A model generated the notes under the pieces. It did not search any database and was not told the origin of the DNA. It saw nothing but the letters and a program-made list of their open reading frames with translations. The translations under genes and the position numbers were made by a program. 64,000 bases of DNA, from the NCBI GenBank assembly GCA_002633025.1, contig NMRB01000007.1:286951-350950 (forward strand), given 5' to 3'. Below are positions 47,034-60,600 of the stretch, one piece after another; the stretch's first letter is position 1; every line of letters starts with the position of its first letter. Source of the DNA: Notospermus geniculatus (Eukaryota; Nemertea; Pilidiophora; Heteronemertea; Lineidae).

Positions 47034-49363
47034 TGATGATCACATACAAGTGCCGTTCCCCATCAGAGCAGGGCAGAAATACCTGTCTGGCACCATGTCA
47101 CTTGCGTGTACTGACAGATGAGGTATTGTGTCGATCAGGATTTTCTCATCGGGAATCAAGTGAAATATTGACCATGAATTGAAAAAAATTGAATTGAAAT
47201 GTGAACAAGCAGATGTTGCTTCCTTTTTTCGACTGAACACAAAAGCTAACCACTTGTTTCCGTTCTCTCTCCGGTTTGAATATTTTAAGAAAAAAGGAAT
47301 TCCTTTCTCCTTCCTTCGATACCCTCAGGATTTATACTTAGTCAATCTTTATTCAAGAAAAAAGCGATAAAAAACTTAATCTTTTCTTTATTTAGTGAAA
47401 GGTCAACCAAAGAACAGACCCTCAACCTTTATTTGTTTGGGTTTTCCAAGGTGAAAAAAATCTGTTTTTGTCGAAAAGTTGTGAAGGATTGACGTTTTTC
47501 TTTCTTTGTGGAACGTGGCCTTGGGATATGAATTTAAGTGGCCTTTTTTTCATGTCTAATCACAGAATGTTGAAAATCCTTGATTTTTTTGGACGTGCAT
47601 CATTTAGTATCTTAGTTTCAAAATCAAGAGACTTTGCACGTTATCAGATAGTAACTCTCTCTCTACATGTACGTAGTCCGAATTGTTCATTCGGCCTTGG
47701 CTATTTAACAAATTTGCCTACATTATACCATTCTTCCCTACGAAAATAAAGTAAAATCAAATNTCTTTTGGAGTGATATCGTCTATTGGAAGTTAGCTCT
47801 TCTCTCCACTACTACTGTGTACTCGTACTCTGTAGTATAGAACAGAGCTACCACACTGTGTTCTTCTCCAATCTGACTGGTGGTATTACCGTTTGCCACT
47901 AGAGGGCAACACTTGCTATTCTGTTGCCAGTAGAGTTAGGTTAAGAATCGATCCACGCGAATTTGTAGCAATGTGATGCCGCAACCATTGTTTGTTTCCG
48001 TGGCGTTGGTCACGTGGACAAATGATGCGGCCCGGCACCACACTGCTTGAAAATTGTGTGAATTGCTTCTTAGCCTCATTGCACTCCTCTGATGAGCACA
48101 AATGTCGGCCCTGCTGTGCATGGCTTCTTGTCACAATTCAATAATCACAATAGCATGTAAACTTTGTTTGGTCATATGATGGAGGGGGACTTGGAGTTGG
48201 TACATGGTTACCCACTCGGTGAATGCAAAATTTTTGGTGACAAATTTGTTTAATTTCACATAGTGTGGCACGAGGGAAGATATAGTGGCTAGAGCATTGT
48301 ATAAAGTGCTTTTGTTATTTTTGGGAGTATGGTAGTGGTGTGTGTTGTTGACTTGACAAGTCCAATTTATAGAAAGGCGTAGCCATACAAACTGTTTGAC
48401 ATGACCATTTGAAATGATACCTCGTCATTTTAACTGTTATCTTGTGATGCCCTAAAAGCGGCTCTCCATTTTAACCGGTTTGAAACCTGTAGAGTTTAAA
48501 CTATGTTCTTGTATACTGATTAGTTGCCCATTGGCTCGTATTATAATGTTCAGAGAACGACCTCAAAACTTGATATCCAGTACTGCCCTGTCTATGGCAA
48601 AAGGCAGGGACTGCCTTCACCATTCAAGGGGATTTAATATCTTTTCATTTGATATGCAGTTGACTTGCATTGTCTGTGAAAGAAAACAAAAAAAGGTTTG
48701 ATTTCATGAGTGTTGTAGCATTTAGTTCATTTTTTACACCAGTTACACGCATTCCCAAAGGATGCTATCAATTTTAGTCACGTGTTTGTGTTTTGTTCAC
48801 AGGTCAAACCGTAATACGAAATTGCACATGAATAGCTTGGCTAGTAACCACCGACCACAGATGTGACTCCTTTGGAAAAGGAAACACCGCTGTGGTCATG
48901 TCCGAGGTGTGTTGTGTGATTTTACCATGGTCCAAATCTTGTGGAAACAGTTATGCTATGCCTTCGTCTTTTCACAAGTGTATTTGTACTTGTATGATAT
49001 GATGCTTTTGCTTTTATGCAGGGCCTTCAAAAGGTTGACTTGGTTACTGTATCGTGGTGACATAGCTCCTGTTGAACAGGCTTTAACTCATATTATTCTG
49101 ATTCTTTTCTGGATGCTTGGTCAGCCCCCTTGAAATCCGAGATTTCCATTATCGGTATGTATTGGTGGCTGAATAACAACTACACAGAGAGCCAAGGTTT
49201 AGTACCGGTATTTAGATTTGGATTGATTTTTGTGAACCATGATCAAACAGCAAAATGAATGAAAATGGCGATTTCAAAAAATCAGTTACAGGTACGAAGT
49301 TTTGTTTATCAAAGCCTCTCACGTGTTGAAATCTGTCCAGCACTGAAGGTATCTTTCTGTCAA

Positions 49364-50380
49364 TAATGCTTGAATCAAACCGGAAAAATGTCAAAATGTT
49401 GTTTTCGAAAGTCCTTGTAGACAGACTGGGCCGTCACGCGGTACCGTGATTCGCGCTTTACCGTGACTTTCGTGGTGAAAAGAGGAAGTGGATCGAATGT
49501 GGCGCAACCGCACAACTGCTCGCCGAGCATGGTGGGAATGGTGGTCGCGCTGCAGCGTGATATCACGGGGCAGATGAAGTCAACGTTTTACAATGGTTTA
49601 CTTGTGAAGATTACAACAACAATCGCGGCTAACCGAGGCCACCCGAAGATAAGAGACTTTAGCACGTCTAATTTCAAAAAAGCGTCAATCGTTTAAAAAA
49701 AGCGTCATTTTGAAATGACCTGTCCAAATGCAATCTCTATCATCTTATCTACATACCAGAACTGAATTNTTTATTTTTATCCCGCCCGCCGCTCAGGAGG
49801 CCGAGATCGAAAATACATTTTTCAAAAATAGGCCTACCGGTATTTTGTCATGTTTGTATGATTTACCGTCCGATCGATGTCATCAGCTGGTCATGATGCG
49901 CGGTTTCTGACAATCTGCCAATCTGTACCAACAGCCTCGCGCAGATTTTCACTTTGCTCCACTGATCGTATAGACCTATGTACAGTAGCTGCACAGAAAC
50001 CCGGCACTGACTTGTTCGAGGCTGTCATCCAACAATATGGCGTGGTTCATGGTCGCTCGTCACCTTGGGCCAAAATTTGACCGTGCCTGCATGCAGGTAA
50101 GCGATGATACGATCACAATCAGCTCCTGTGTCATTCATACCACCAGTTGAACCTTTATTTTGGAATAAAATGTTATTTTTTTCTTTTCCTCCGCTATTCA
50201 GATGCCTTGGAAAACGTTCGAGAAATCAAAAAATAAAATTTTATTTTTATTTTTTTCCCGCCCTCCTCTGATGGAGGTGCTCAAAAAAAGCCCGCGAAAC
50301 AAGGAATAAAAAAAGCGTGGCCTAATGCTTGAATCAAACCGGAAAAATGTCAAAATGTTGTTTTCGAAAGTCCTTGTAGA
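49364..50380. repeat. 58-base direct repeats flanking a 901-base block with an internal N
   Basis: taatgcttgaatcaaaccgg continuing to cttgtaga occurs at 49364-49421 and 50323-50380, identical over 58 bases. The 901-base block between has higher GC in its first part and an N at 49769. It also repeats within itself a tttatttttatcccgcccgc-like segment near 49771 and 50240. It could be an inserted element or a haplotype artefact. No gene is recognised in it. Confidence 0.6.
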
Positions 50381-51813
50381 GGACACTAGGTAGGGATAAG
50401 AAGAGAATGACATAAAACCTTCAGCTCCATTGTAGCATTCATTTTGATAATTAGGCACCAAAACATTCTTCGGTTTTGTACTGAGTGTGCTGATGCATGT
50501 CGACTCAGCTTTCAGCATTTCATTTATACCTGGTTGTTTCTTGTTTCACCATTGTCCATTTACAAATTCATGTAAAAAAGGCATGTTGTTACATTATAAT
50601 TAAAACAAAAGGGTAAATCTAATAATGCAATTGTGTATTCATGTTGTATTATCAGAATTTATACTTCAGTTCCCTTTCTGCATGCCAGACATAAGATTCC
50701 AAGTCCATTATTGATAAAAAATATCCTGATCAGTTAACTAGATTTGCTCTTGAAAAATGCTTTGATTCAAAAATCCTTTAAAATGGTACAGATTATAGTA
50801 ATGTCAAGTTCATTGGTGAAGAATTGAATAACAAATTATATCAATGTGTGTGTACATAATTGTTTTTTTGTTCGAAATGGGTATTTTTTCTCCTACCGTA
50901 GTTGTATCCGGAAGGTCATTTATTGATATCATTGTTTCTGCATGTCAGATTGTGAATCAACATCTTTATAACGATTGGTATATTGATTGTCTTTCTATGC
51001 TTATGCGTTATGTCATTGCCTTGTTTGTCTTGATCGATCCATTGAGGACTGGGCACAGTGTATGCACCAAGACGCGAACACCATTAAAAAACAGTGGTAA
51101 CCATTATTACATGTTCTTGTGAACATCAAGACCCATAGTTTCAATTCAATGATAATGGTTTTATCAATAAATATTGGATTTGTCTTTTTGTGCCCCAGTC
51201 CTGTAAAGGTATACGCCATGGTACATTGATATATAGATTAACTTCAGGCTGGTGTGGTTCGCACTTGCTGTAACAGCACTGGTTGTTGTGTGGTATCAGA
51301 AAAGCTTTCCACTTAAAGGGGAGGGCCATAATTTGCAAGGTTCAGTTCCTCATCATGTCGCATGATGGCACCACCAGGCCTTGCTATGACAATGGAGTTA
51401 TTCTTGCCGTGGGGCAAAATGTGCCACTCTTCTCGACAAAATCAGCCTGAAGTTCTGTACCATTAAGAGTCGTGTTCGCAGTATTAAACCTTCCATTAGT
51501 TCTATCGACTGAAGTGATAAAACTGATATGTAGTATTGGTCAGTCAGAGTAACTCTGTGACTCTCTTTTAAGGAAATAGCAGTGAGTCTTTCACATCTAG
51601 GATGTGTGCAACACATGCCGTGATATGTTAACTCTATTCCCCCAATTTTGCTTAAAGTTTAGCCTCAAAGGTATGAGTATGATGGGGCAATGCTTTTTGG
51701 TCTGTCTTCTATTAAACATTTTGTGCTCATGAGGCCTAAAACTTGGCAGAGCGTGTCTTTGCAAATCGAATTGAACAATTGTAGATCTTGACAACATTGA
51801 ATAAACCGTGACC

Positions 51814-51937
51814 AATGGGTCACATGAATGAAGACTAGCAAATGCTTTTACTTGAATTTTGCAATACAAATATACTAGGCAATGGTGTACAAATATGAAG
51901 TAAAAGCATTTGCTAGTCTTTATTCATGTGACCCATT
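51814..51937. mobile_element. 124-base inverted-repeat element
   Basis: aatgggtcacatgaatgaag running to cttttacttgaa is mirrored by gaagtaaaagcatttgctag running to catgtgacccatt. The arms are about 42 bases and the spacer about 40 bases. Confidence 0.75.
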
Positions 51938-52043
51938 ACTTTGGGTGTAGTTCCCATTTTCATTTGGAGGTGGCAGCACTGTCATGTCATGATCAAAACA
52001 TTGGGATTGGAGTCATTTGGTATCAGTTGGCCCTCAGAGAGAA

Positions 52044-52162
52044 GGCCCGTATTTTAGAATGCTCCTCAACGTAAAGGAGTTCCTCAAGGTTATTGTTCTC
52101 CTGTTGAGAACAATAGCCTTGAGGAACTACTTTATGTTGAGGAGCATTCTAAAATACGGGCC
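52044..52162. mobile_element. 119-base near-perfect palindromic element
   Basis: ggcccgtattttagaatgct with the following cctcaacgtaaaggagttcc is mirrored almost exactly by the right half ending aaaatacgggcc. The central loop is only a few bases. Confidence 0.85.
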
Positions 52163-54314
52163 ATGGTTTGTACCTACTTAATACAAAATTACGGGTGTGT
52201 CACTATGTGTAATGTAGGCCTATACATGTAAATCATCTTCTGTGAGGGCAGTTCTTTCTCTTAGATTGTAAATGTTGTGGAAAAATAAAGACCGATTGCA
52301 TTGCCTCTTCGTTCAGTAACATTAACAAAGAAAATAAACAAATAAATAAAAAACAAAGAAAAAAACAAAAAATATTTGTGGAGATACATTTTTGTAGCTT
52401 TGCATCTTCTGTATAATTATCTATAATACTGCTGACTGTTGACTGTGTATGCTTTTGCTCAAGTGAATCTAGAAAGCTTGGCTCTTTTCTATTTCAGTTT
52501 GCAAATAGAAAGTGATGAATTTCTGGCCTCTGGGATGGCAGCGTAAGAGTGCCCTTTTAATGGCAAAATAAGAAAGATACCTGTATCAATAAAGGGTTAC
52601 TTTTTGTGGGCCATCCTGTAGAACAGTTTCCTTTAACTGGTGTTAGAAGTTGAATTTCCCTGCAGAATTGGCTGTCATTTCATATCATTTGCAGTGGGAA
52701 AAGCTACCGGCATGAAATGACCTGTCGAAGAAACAAGGTCATGCTATCATCATTTCGAAGTATTTTTATCTCTCTAAACAGAAATTTGTCACTTTCATTT
52801 TGCAGCTGAGAAATGTCGAGATCATTATTTTGAGAATGCACAAGGCAAACACTACAGTTGAGTTAATTTCATTTCACTTTTAAAAAAATGGACTCTGCAC
52901 TTTCATATAGTGTAATGTACAGACTTCACGGTGAAATGAACTTCACAGCAATGTACTTCTGACTTAATAGGGAACACAATATTCCTGCCGTGAAAAAAGA
53001 GAGATGTCTAAGTAAATGTGTTTTTTTTTTGTTTTATCATCAGCTTTGTAAAAGCGTTGTAACTCAGGGCTACCTTGCCAAGCAATATGTCATAATTCAG
53101 GGTTTTTATGTGCGCTTTTTTGTCTACAGTACATAACATGAAAAGACATGATGTCTAAAATTCAGAAGGTGGGAAATAGTCTGCCGAGAAGGGGTTTCTG
53201 TTCCACTCAGGGTGATGAAGCGAGTTGGGAGAACCCCTTGACTGTGGTCAAAAGAATTCCAACACTAACAGAAACCTCTTGGGTGCACATTTTTCACATA
53301 AAAACGACATGCAATGCACTGAATTGTGAGTGCCATAGACTCAAGTAGTAAAAAAATCGATACGCATTTCTGTACTGGTTGCTTTAGACCAATTTACGAA
53401 CCGCTAGGCAGCATTTTGGTATTCTTAATACAGTAAGGAGAACAAATTCTTCTAGTCATAAATTGAACCATTTGTGAAAAAAGTTGGTTCCCTCATTCAT
53501 TTGTTGAAAACAAATCAGAAACCATTACATGTGCTTCTTTGGGTTAAACTCAAAAGCTTTTTTTGGCTGTGGGTGCATGAGAAGTGATAACGGGTACATA
53601 CACGACTCATGGAGCCAGAGTTCACGGGTCAAACTCGTCACATGGTTACAGTCTTTACAAAAGATGTGAGACCAAAAAAAGGTGCATGCTGCAGTTGTCA
53701 TTTATATCTAAAGCTCTGTAAATTGGGATATTTTCCCCTCCCAATTAAAAGAAGATTCCTTCAATGTGCCGTCATCGTCAACAGTTTGTCCAACATTATG
53801 ACCGCGATCTCATTCTGAAAGAGGAGATTTTCGGGCATTGAGTTGTCCCGCCGTTCTAACTTGTCAGATGTACTGCTAGTGTTGTTTTGTGCATTCTTCA
53901 CCTTGCTTGCCAAATTTGTGCAGGACATTTTATTATTTTCAAAGGAGTATACGGGTGTCTGCTTATGTTTCCAGTATAGTGCATCATTATATGTATGTAC
54001 ATATTTTATATCGTGTGTGTAGACCTTTAGAACACTGTAGAGTAGCCCTTTTAGTCGTAGAAAAGTGTAACACAGGGTTCTCCTCTCACATCCATGTTTA
54101 TCAACTTGTAAATCATAAGGTTGTTTTCCTTGCTTTATAGCCTTGGTATATACTAGTTCAATATCTCAATATATTTGTGGTTTGAGGAAAGCCTCTATGC
54201 TACATTTAGCACAGCCTTGGATGCTTCAGCTAATGCGTAAAGTGATCCTGTTTGTCAGTTTCAAATGTTGTACACCCTTTGTTCAGTGAATTACTCCTTG
54301 GAAGTCTCTAAAGA

Positions 54315-54457
54315 TCAGGGCCGACCACACAGAAAGTCCGATAGTGCTTTCAGTGCCTATCGGCGGTTTAATTATGGAAAAATATGTTATAACTAACTGG
54401 CGATAGGCGCCGGAACAGGTTAAAGTACTATCGGACTTTCTGTGCAGTCGGCCCTGA
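54315..54457. mobile_element. 143-base palindromic element with TCAGGGCCGAC ends
   Basis: tcagggccgaccacacagaa and the following agtccgatagt are mirrored by actatcggactttctgtgca and gtcggccctga. The loop is AT-rich and less symmetric. Confidence 0.8.
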
Positions 54458-56483
54458 CATTTAGTTTCCATCTTAAAAGGAGTTCTTAATGTAACACCAA
54501 CATGAACATAACATTCTCATATCTGTGAGAGGAGATTTAGATTTTGGTGGTTAACATTTTGCGGGAGCCTGGTATTAATTCAGGGGTATAGCATGCGAAA
54601 TATGATCTTGAATTTTTCTTGGTACAAATGTATAAATATAGTGTCTCACATTCTGTAGTGTAAATCGGATGTTATGTAGCATATTCCTTGTCGGTTATCA
54701 TTTTCAAATTCTAATCAATTTGATTGTTGATTTACATTTTTATCATCTCAATTGGTGATTTAATCACACATTCTACGGTTAATCAGTTCATGAGTGGAGA
54801 CAACTCATACATGCACGACTTAGTCTTGCTCTGCAGTATACCTTTTAAATCTCGCCGTGGGTGTATTCTGTTGTCACAAAACCAAAGAATGAAGTAAAAC
54901 ATTGTATCAGAGACATATTTGAGACAGCCAAAAGTCTGGATCCTCTGAGGTGCCCTTATTGAGGTCGAAATCAATAGAAATGGCCACTCAACTTGGGTAT
55001 CCCTAGAATAGCAAACACAGGGCCTTAATAAAATGAAGTACCGGTAACCAAAGTTACTGCATGTCTTGGTTGGTGACTTCTGGGTCTGGTGGTGGCAATG
55101 ATGTGAACCCAGGACATGATGTGAACCCAGAATCTTCAATCCAGACACTGGCCGTCATTTTGAAAAACCATTTGCATGGCATTCATTCACCATTTTATAA
55201 GCTCTTTTGTATCATGTTTTAAACTTTTGGATCACAAGTTATTGAGAAAAAAAAACATTTGTTCGCACTGAATATGTATTGCCTCTGTTTAAATACTCGC
55301 GTTTAAATTTCTATTCCACATGCCCTTATGATATCAGTTAAACTGGAAAACTTATCACTGTTTAGTTTCCTCCTGCCCTGAAAGTGCCTGATTGATATTC
55401 AGATATCATTTTGTCATCCTTATTTCAACAGAATATCATTAATTTGTGGAGCTTTTGAAGTGCACACGTTGTCTTAGTTTTGTCAACTATCGTTCTTAAA
55501 TCGGCAAAATATTTGGTTCAGATGCGAGTAGCCGGAGTGATAAATCAGCTTGAAAATCTCTGGATGTCGGCGCCTGCATTGGCACTCAAGATCACAACCA
55601 ATGACTATTGTAAATTGCGCAATTGTGTAGTTTATTGTCATTCATTCGGTGCTTTGTACGGTACCTAGAATAGACATGTAACAGTATGTTGTAATTTGAC
55701 GAAGAAAAATGTCTCTTCAATTTGCTGACAAATTTTCATTGTTCTCCAACGTGGTCTTCAAAAACTGAATGAAATTTTATCAACTTTTTGGAAAATTTAC
55801 AGGTTTGCATCTTTTGAATTTCAAAATATTGGTCAACGGTTTAAATTATAAACTTATTGGTAGATACTTCCAGGTTCTTGCTAAGTCAGTTACTACTTAC
55901 AACAAACATCTCAAATCAAGCTTGCTTGCATGTATTGTATCATTTCGTATTGTGTCGTGATCGTGTACATGTGCACGCTGCGTTGTGGAAAAAACGTACC
56001 GAGAGTATATCTGAAGTGTAACAAAATATAAAATCGCCGACAACCTTGTCACAGCAAAGAATTATTTCACGAGGGGATAAATATCTTAAATATCCAGGGA
56101 AAGATCGGTGTATCTGCAAAAACGTTGTATTCATCAACTTTCAGAAGATGCAAGGCAAAAAAATATGGATTATTTTTTAATTTGGTCTCAAACCATATTT
56201 TTGTTTTTTCTCAGGTCGACTGTATGTTATACTACATAACTACTTGTATAGCGATGTTACTGTATGACACTAATATTGCACCGAGTGACTTGTTCTACCT
56301 CTAGCTTGTGTTTCGGGCTTCAGAAAATGTTATGAATAAACTGTAAGTTCTAAAGGATATTTCTTGTTGTTTTTATTTAACAGACTTAGTAGTTGCAAAT
56401 AAATACATTTGGAAAAAGTGGAGGTATAAATAACAAAAAAACTCCACCTAAAGGTGAACAATGAGATGTAACATACCATACAT

Positions 56484-56671
56484 GTGACCCACTCTGGCAA
56501 AAGCAGACGCATGTCGCTCTTAGCTTGGCAGGTTGAAACCAAATGTTTTGTCTGTCTATTATGAAATGTGAAGCAATCTGCATGTAGTTCTTCCATTTTC
56601 TCCTGGCGTCATCTACGCTCACCTTTTGAGCGACATGGCAACATGCATCTGCTTTTGCCAGAGCGGGTCAC
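56484..56671. mobile_element. 188-base inverted-repeat element
   Basis: gtgacccactctggcaaaag continuing to atgtcgctc is mirrored by gagcgacatggcaacatgca continuing to gccagagcgggtcac, with about 100 bases between the arms. Confidence 0.7.
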
Positions 56672-57673
56672 AATATATCACATACCAATTTCCTACAAAG
56701 ATTCAAAGAAGCGAGATTCTACTGGGTGTTTCTGAAGTGTCCCGTCAACACTAACAGTTGTACTGATGATTTCAAAGGACATTTCCTATGAAGGACATTT
56801 CCTATGAAGTAATGTGGCGTGACTGTTATGAGGAAGGTAAAAGGATGGTCAACATTTCTGTTGGTGACACACATGATTGATTTCCTAAACGCTTGAACTG
56901 TTGGTTTTAGATGGAGAATATAATGAATATACAAGGACTACAAGAGGGAAAGAGAGAATAAATGCAGATTATATTCAGCATATTGTCAGAATATACTGCT
57001 GTCTATCACATGTCGGTCCTCCAATGACGTCCCCTTTCAGAGTTGAAAAAAATTGTCTCCCTGCTGCACGGTCGGCTTGCTCATGCTACTTCATATGACA
57101 TCTGCTATGATTCAATACATGGGATCCCCCCATCTTGAAAGTATCCGTTCCACCACTGTCAGTTCCTCTTTGGAATCAATCTGATCACTTGAGGGCGCCG
57201 TACCACCTGATGACACTGACAGGCACCTCATCCAACGACAGTTGATTTAAGAAGTTCACAGCTAGATATATCCCAGGGCTGGGTTGTCCAAGACTATCAG
57301 AGCTATACTGATGACGTCTCCAACGTGGTGTCAACTCCCATGGGCTTAACTGATGGAGATAATGCTGAGATCACACTACCGGTATATGACAAATGTTGCT
57401 TTGAAGAACTGGGCCTAAGTCTTGTTTATGCCGTGCCCATCAATAAAATGGAGAAAAGTGAAGCGTGTCAGCCTTCCTCAATAGTTAGAAGTTCATAGAG
57501 TTACACACAATTGAACTTGCAATGTTGTTCCAGACTCAGTTCTCCCTCATGCCACCTGGTGGGGATGTAAGTAACTCCTCCGTGTTGGGTATCCGAAAGG
57601 CCAAATGCCTCAGAAAGTGAGTTGACAATTCAGCCCCTTTTCAATTAAAGGATGTTGTCGTGTTCTTCAATGT

Positions 57674-60600
57674 TCATGTCGGCGGAGGCTGGGGTCGAGT
57701 TGTAGCTACAGACTCATCATATGTTGGAAGCTGGAAAGAAAATGAGAGGTTAGAGTGGGGGCAAATGGCAGGTACACAAGGTGTATGGGTAAGTATTTCA
57801 CTGGGTCTAGGCAAATTACCTGGTCCTGTAATCTTTCTTTGGGTTTATGTGTGTCCTACCATTAGAAATGGTGAGGACTCAAAAAAGTATTTCACACATT
57901 TAGATAGTATGATATGTCTTGCACTTCATTGGTTGGAAGATGATAAATCACAAAGAAAAATGGTCAATTCCATGGTGCCAATGTTACAACAGACCAAAAA
58001 TAACGACATCAATATCTTTTTTGTGGTACAATACACAGGCAAGTCTTTAGCATTCCTGGAAACAATATCCTCTTAGCAACATTCTAATGTAAGCAGAAAT
58101 CATTTTGGAATTCTTTTTATATTTTCCAACTCCAATTATACGGCAGACCCCATGCTACCACCCAAGTATTCTGGTCACATTACAGTACTGGTCACAGTTT
58201 GCTACTTGAACGGTAATGTTAAACAAAAGGTGCATCAGCCATACAAAACTCTCCCCGACGTCTTTTTTTCAACATGAATGTACCCTCTACCATTCAGAAT
58301 GGAGAGGGGGTCAAAAAGAATTAAGTCAAATAACTATTCATAGTGTATATTAATAATATGCATTGATCAATGCATATTATTAATATACACAATGAATAGT
58401 TATTTGACAAACCCCACCAGGGGCGGATCCAGAATCACGGGAAAGAGGGGGTACAGCCAGCGCACTTCGTGAAAAACCTCGGTCAAATTTTAACATCTTT
58501 TAAAGATTTCCCAGTCAATTTTGAAGATTTTCCACAAAATAGAAGGGGCATGTGCTAGGCGTGCCCCCCCCCCACCCGATCTGTGCCTGCCACTCTGTTT
58601 TTCAACATGAATGTGCCCTCTACCATTTATAATGAAGAGGGGGTCAAAAAGAGAGGTAAATATATGTATACTGAGTGTATATTTATAATATGCATTGACC
58701 GACACAACTGTGGAAGACATTAAATGACAAAGAAAAAGTAACAGTTGTATGGTCTGAAGTTACAACAAACCACATATATTAACACCAGTATCTTTGTTGA
58801 GGTGTAATATACAGGCAAATCGATGATGTTTCTGTAATGGAAATTCTGTTCTTGACATTCTTATGAAAACAGAAAAAAAATTTTTGAATCAGTTGAATTT
58901 AAATATTACAATTTCCAATTCCCATTGAGTGCATAGGTAGTATCAACAATCAGTGCTGCCACCTACACTTGGCACCAATACACGGGGCATAGGAAAAACC
59001 CAGGGGCGACCGCCACGAAACTACGATAGCACTAACAGGGCCTAGCAGAGAAATTCTGTAATGGTAAAAGCCATTGCATACCTCTCTGTTAGGCACTGTT
59101 AGTGCTATCGGAGTTTCGTGACGGCCCGCCCTGTCCTCATTGTTTAAACATGAATGTGCCCTCTACCATTCAGAATGGAGAGGGGGGTCAAAAAGAATTA
59201 ATAGTCAAATAAGTATTAGTGTATATTAATAATATGCATTGACATACACAGCTGTGGAAGATGTTAAATGACAAAGAAAAAGTAACAGTTGTATGGTCTG
59301 AAGTTACAACAAACCACAAATATTAACACCAGTATCTTTGTTGAGGTGTAATATACAGGCAAATCGATGATGTTTCTGTAATTGAAATTCTGTTCTTGAC
59401 ATTCTTATGAAAACAGAAAAAAAAATTTTGAATCAGTTGAATTTAAATATTACAATTTCCAATTCCCATTGAGTGCATAGGTAGTATCAACAATCAGTGC
59501 TGCCACCTACACTTGGCACCAATGCACGGGGCATAGGAAAAACCCAGGGGCGAACGCCACGAAACTACGATAGCACTAACAGGGCCTAGCAGAGAAATTC
59601 TGTAATGGTAAAAGCCATTGCATACCTCTCTGTTAGGCACTGTTAGTGCTATCGGAGTTTCGTGACGGCCCGCCCTGTCCTCGTTGTTTAAACATGAATG
59701 TGCCCTCTACCATTCAGAATGGAGAGGGGGTCAAAAAGAATTAATAGTCAAATAAGTATTAGTGTATATTAATAATATGCATTGACATACACAGCTGTGG
59801 AAGATGTTAAATGACAAAGAAAAAGTAACAGTTGTATGGTCTGAAGTTACAACAAACCACATATATTAACACCAGTATCTTTGTTGAGGTGCAATATACA
59901 GGCTAATCGCTGATGTTTCTGTGTACGAAATTCTGTTGTTGACATTCTTATGAAAACGAGAAAAAAACATTTGAATCAGCTGAATTTAAACATTACAATT
60001 TCCAATTCTCATTGAGAGCACAGGTAGTACCAACAGTGCTGCCACCTACACTTGGCACCAATGCATGGGCATAGGACAAACCTGGTTGTTTTTCACCATG
60101 AATGTGCCCTCTACCAATAGAATGGAGATGAGGTCAAAAAGAATTAATAGTCAAATGAATATTTATAAAATGCGTTGCATAATGAAAAGGCAAAAGATGC
60201 TTAATGACAAAGAAAACGTATTATTTTATTGGTCAGAAGTTACAACAAAGCACAATAACCTGACATCTGGTATCTTTGAGTACAATACACAGGCAAGTCC
60301 TTACGGTTCATCAGTCTGAAATTCTCCTATCAGAATTCTAATATAAGCAGAAAACTGGATTTTCATGCCAGAGAATTTTGATAACACTTTTTGGGTGGAA
60401 CTACGGTAATATGGAAACTGTTGAAACATTTGGCAACGAGTGAGTATTCTTACCTCTGGGTCTGTTCTTTTGTACCTATCTTCATTGCTTACTACCTCAG
60501 AATATGCTGGTGGAGGAACACTGTCCAAACTTGCAGGCCCTGGTATACCCCCATGCTCCATTGGTGGCCCAGTCATGGAGTAGTTGGGCTAGGGAAGGAA

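Larger units (their letters stand above)
44218..57673. other. 13.5-kb gene-poor interval, possible long TRIM71 3' UTR followed by intergenic DNA
   Basis: No open frame here has splice-supported extension or a recognisable domain. Plus-strand AATAAA signals occur at 45892-45897 and again at intervals (about 47746, 51167, 52285, 56333), so the TRIM71 mRNA could end near 45.9 kb or extend further. The interval also holds the palindromic elements at 46893, 51814, 52044, 54315 and 56484, an insertion-like block at 49422-50322, and single N joins at 47763 and 49769. Confidence 0.5.
58274..60300. repeat. Satellite-like tandem array in the last intron of the LDLa/PY gene
   Basis: The anchor atgaatgtgccctctaccat (first unit with one change) occurs at 58274, 58608, 59150, 59694 and about 60098. 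The units are about 542-544 bases where they carry a 133-base palindrome and 404 where they do not. Units 2-4 are about 97-99% alike by eye; the outer ones are more diverged, and an older remnant lies near 57850-58140. No coding frame is conserved. Confidence 0.8.

Noticed and set aside
44218-57673. Search for further protein genes, tRNA genes and CRISPR-like arrays in the long gene-poor stretch
   Set aside because: Only short frames without domains or splice-linked partners were seen. The repeats are inverted or dispersed rather than regularly spaced, and no tRNA cloverleaf was recognised by eye.
57660-58076. 138-codon plus-strand frame beginning with a Gly-rich VHVGGGWGR-like string, reminiscent of a GAS2-type motif
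   Set aside because: It is antisense to the phase-consistent last exon (57730-57674) of the LDLa/PY gene and then runs into repeat DNA; no splice signals or conservation support it.
60490-60499. A further TACTACCTCA let-7-type 10-mer
   Set aside because: On the plus strand it has no known transcript; it is the complement of a PY-gene exon (Ser-Glu-Val-Val codons) and is taken as chance.
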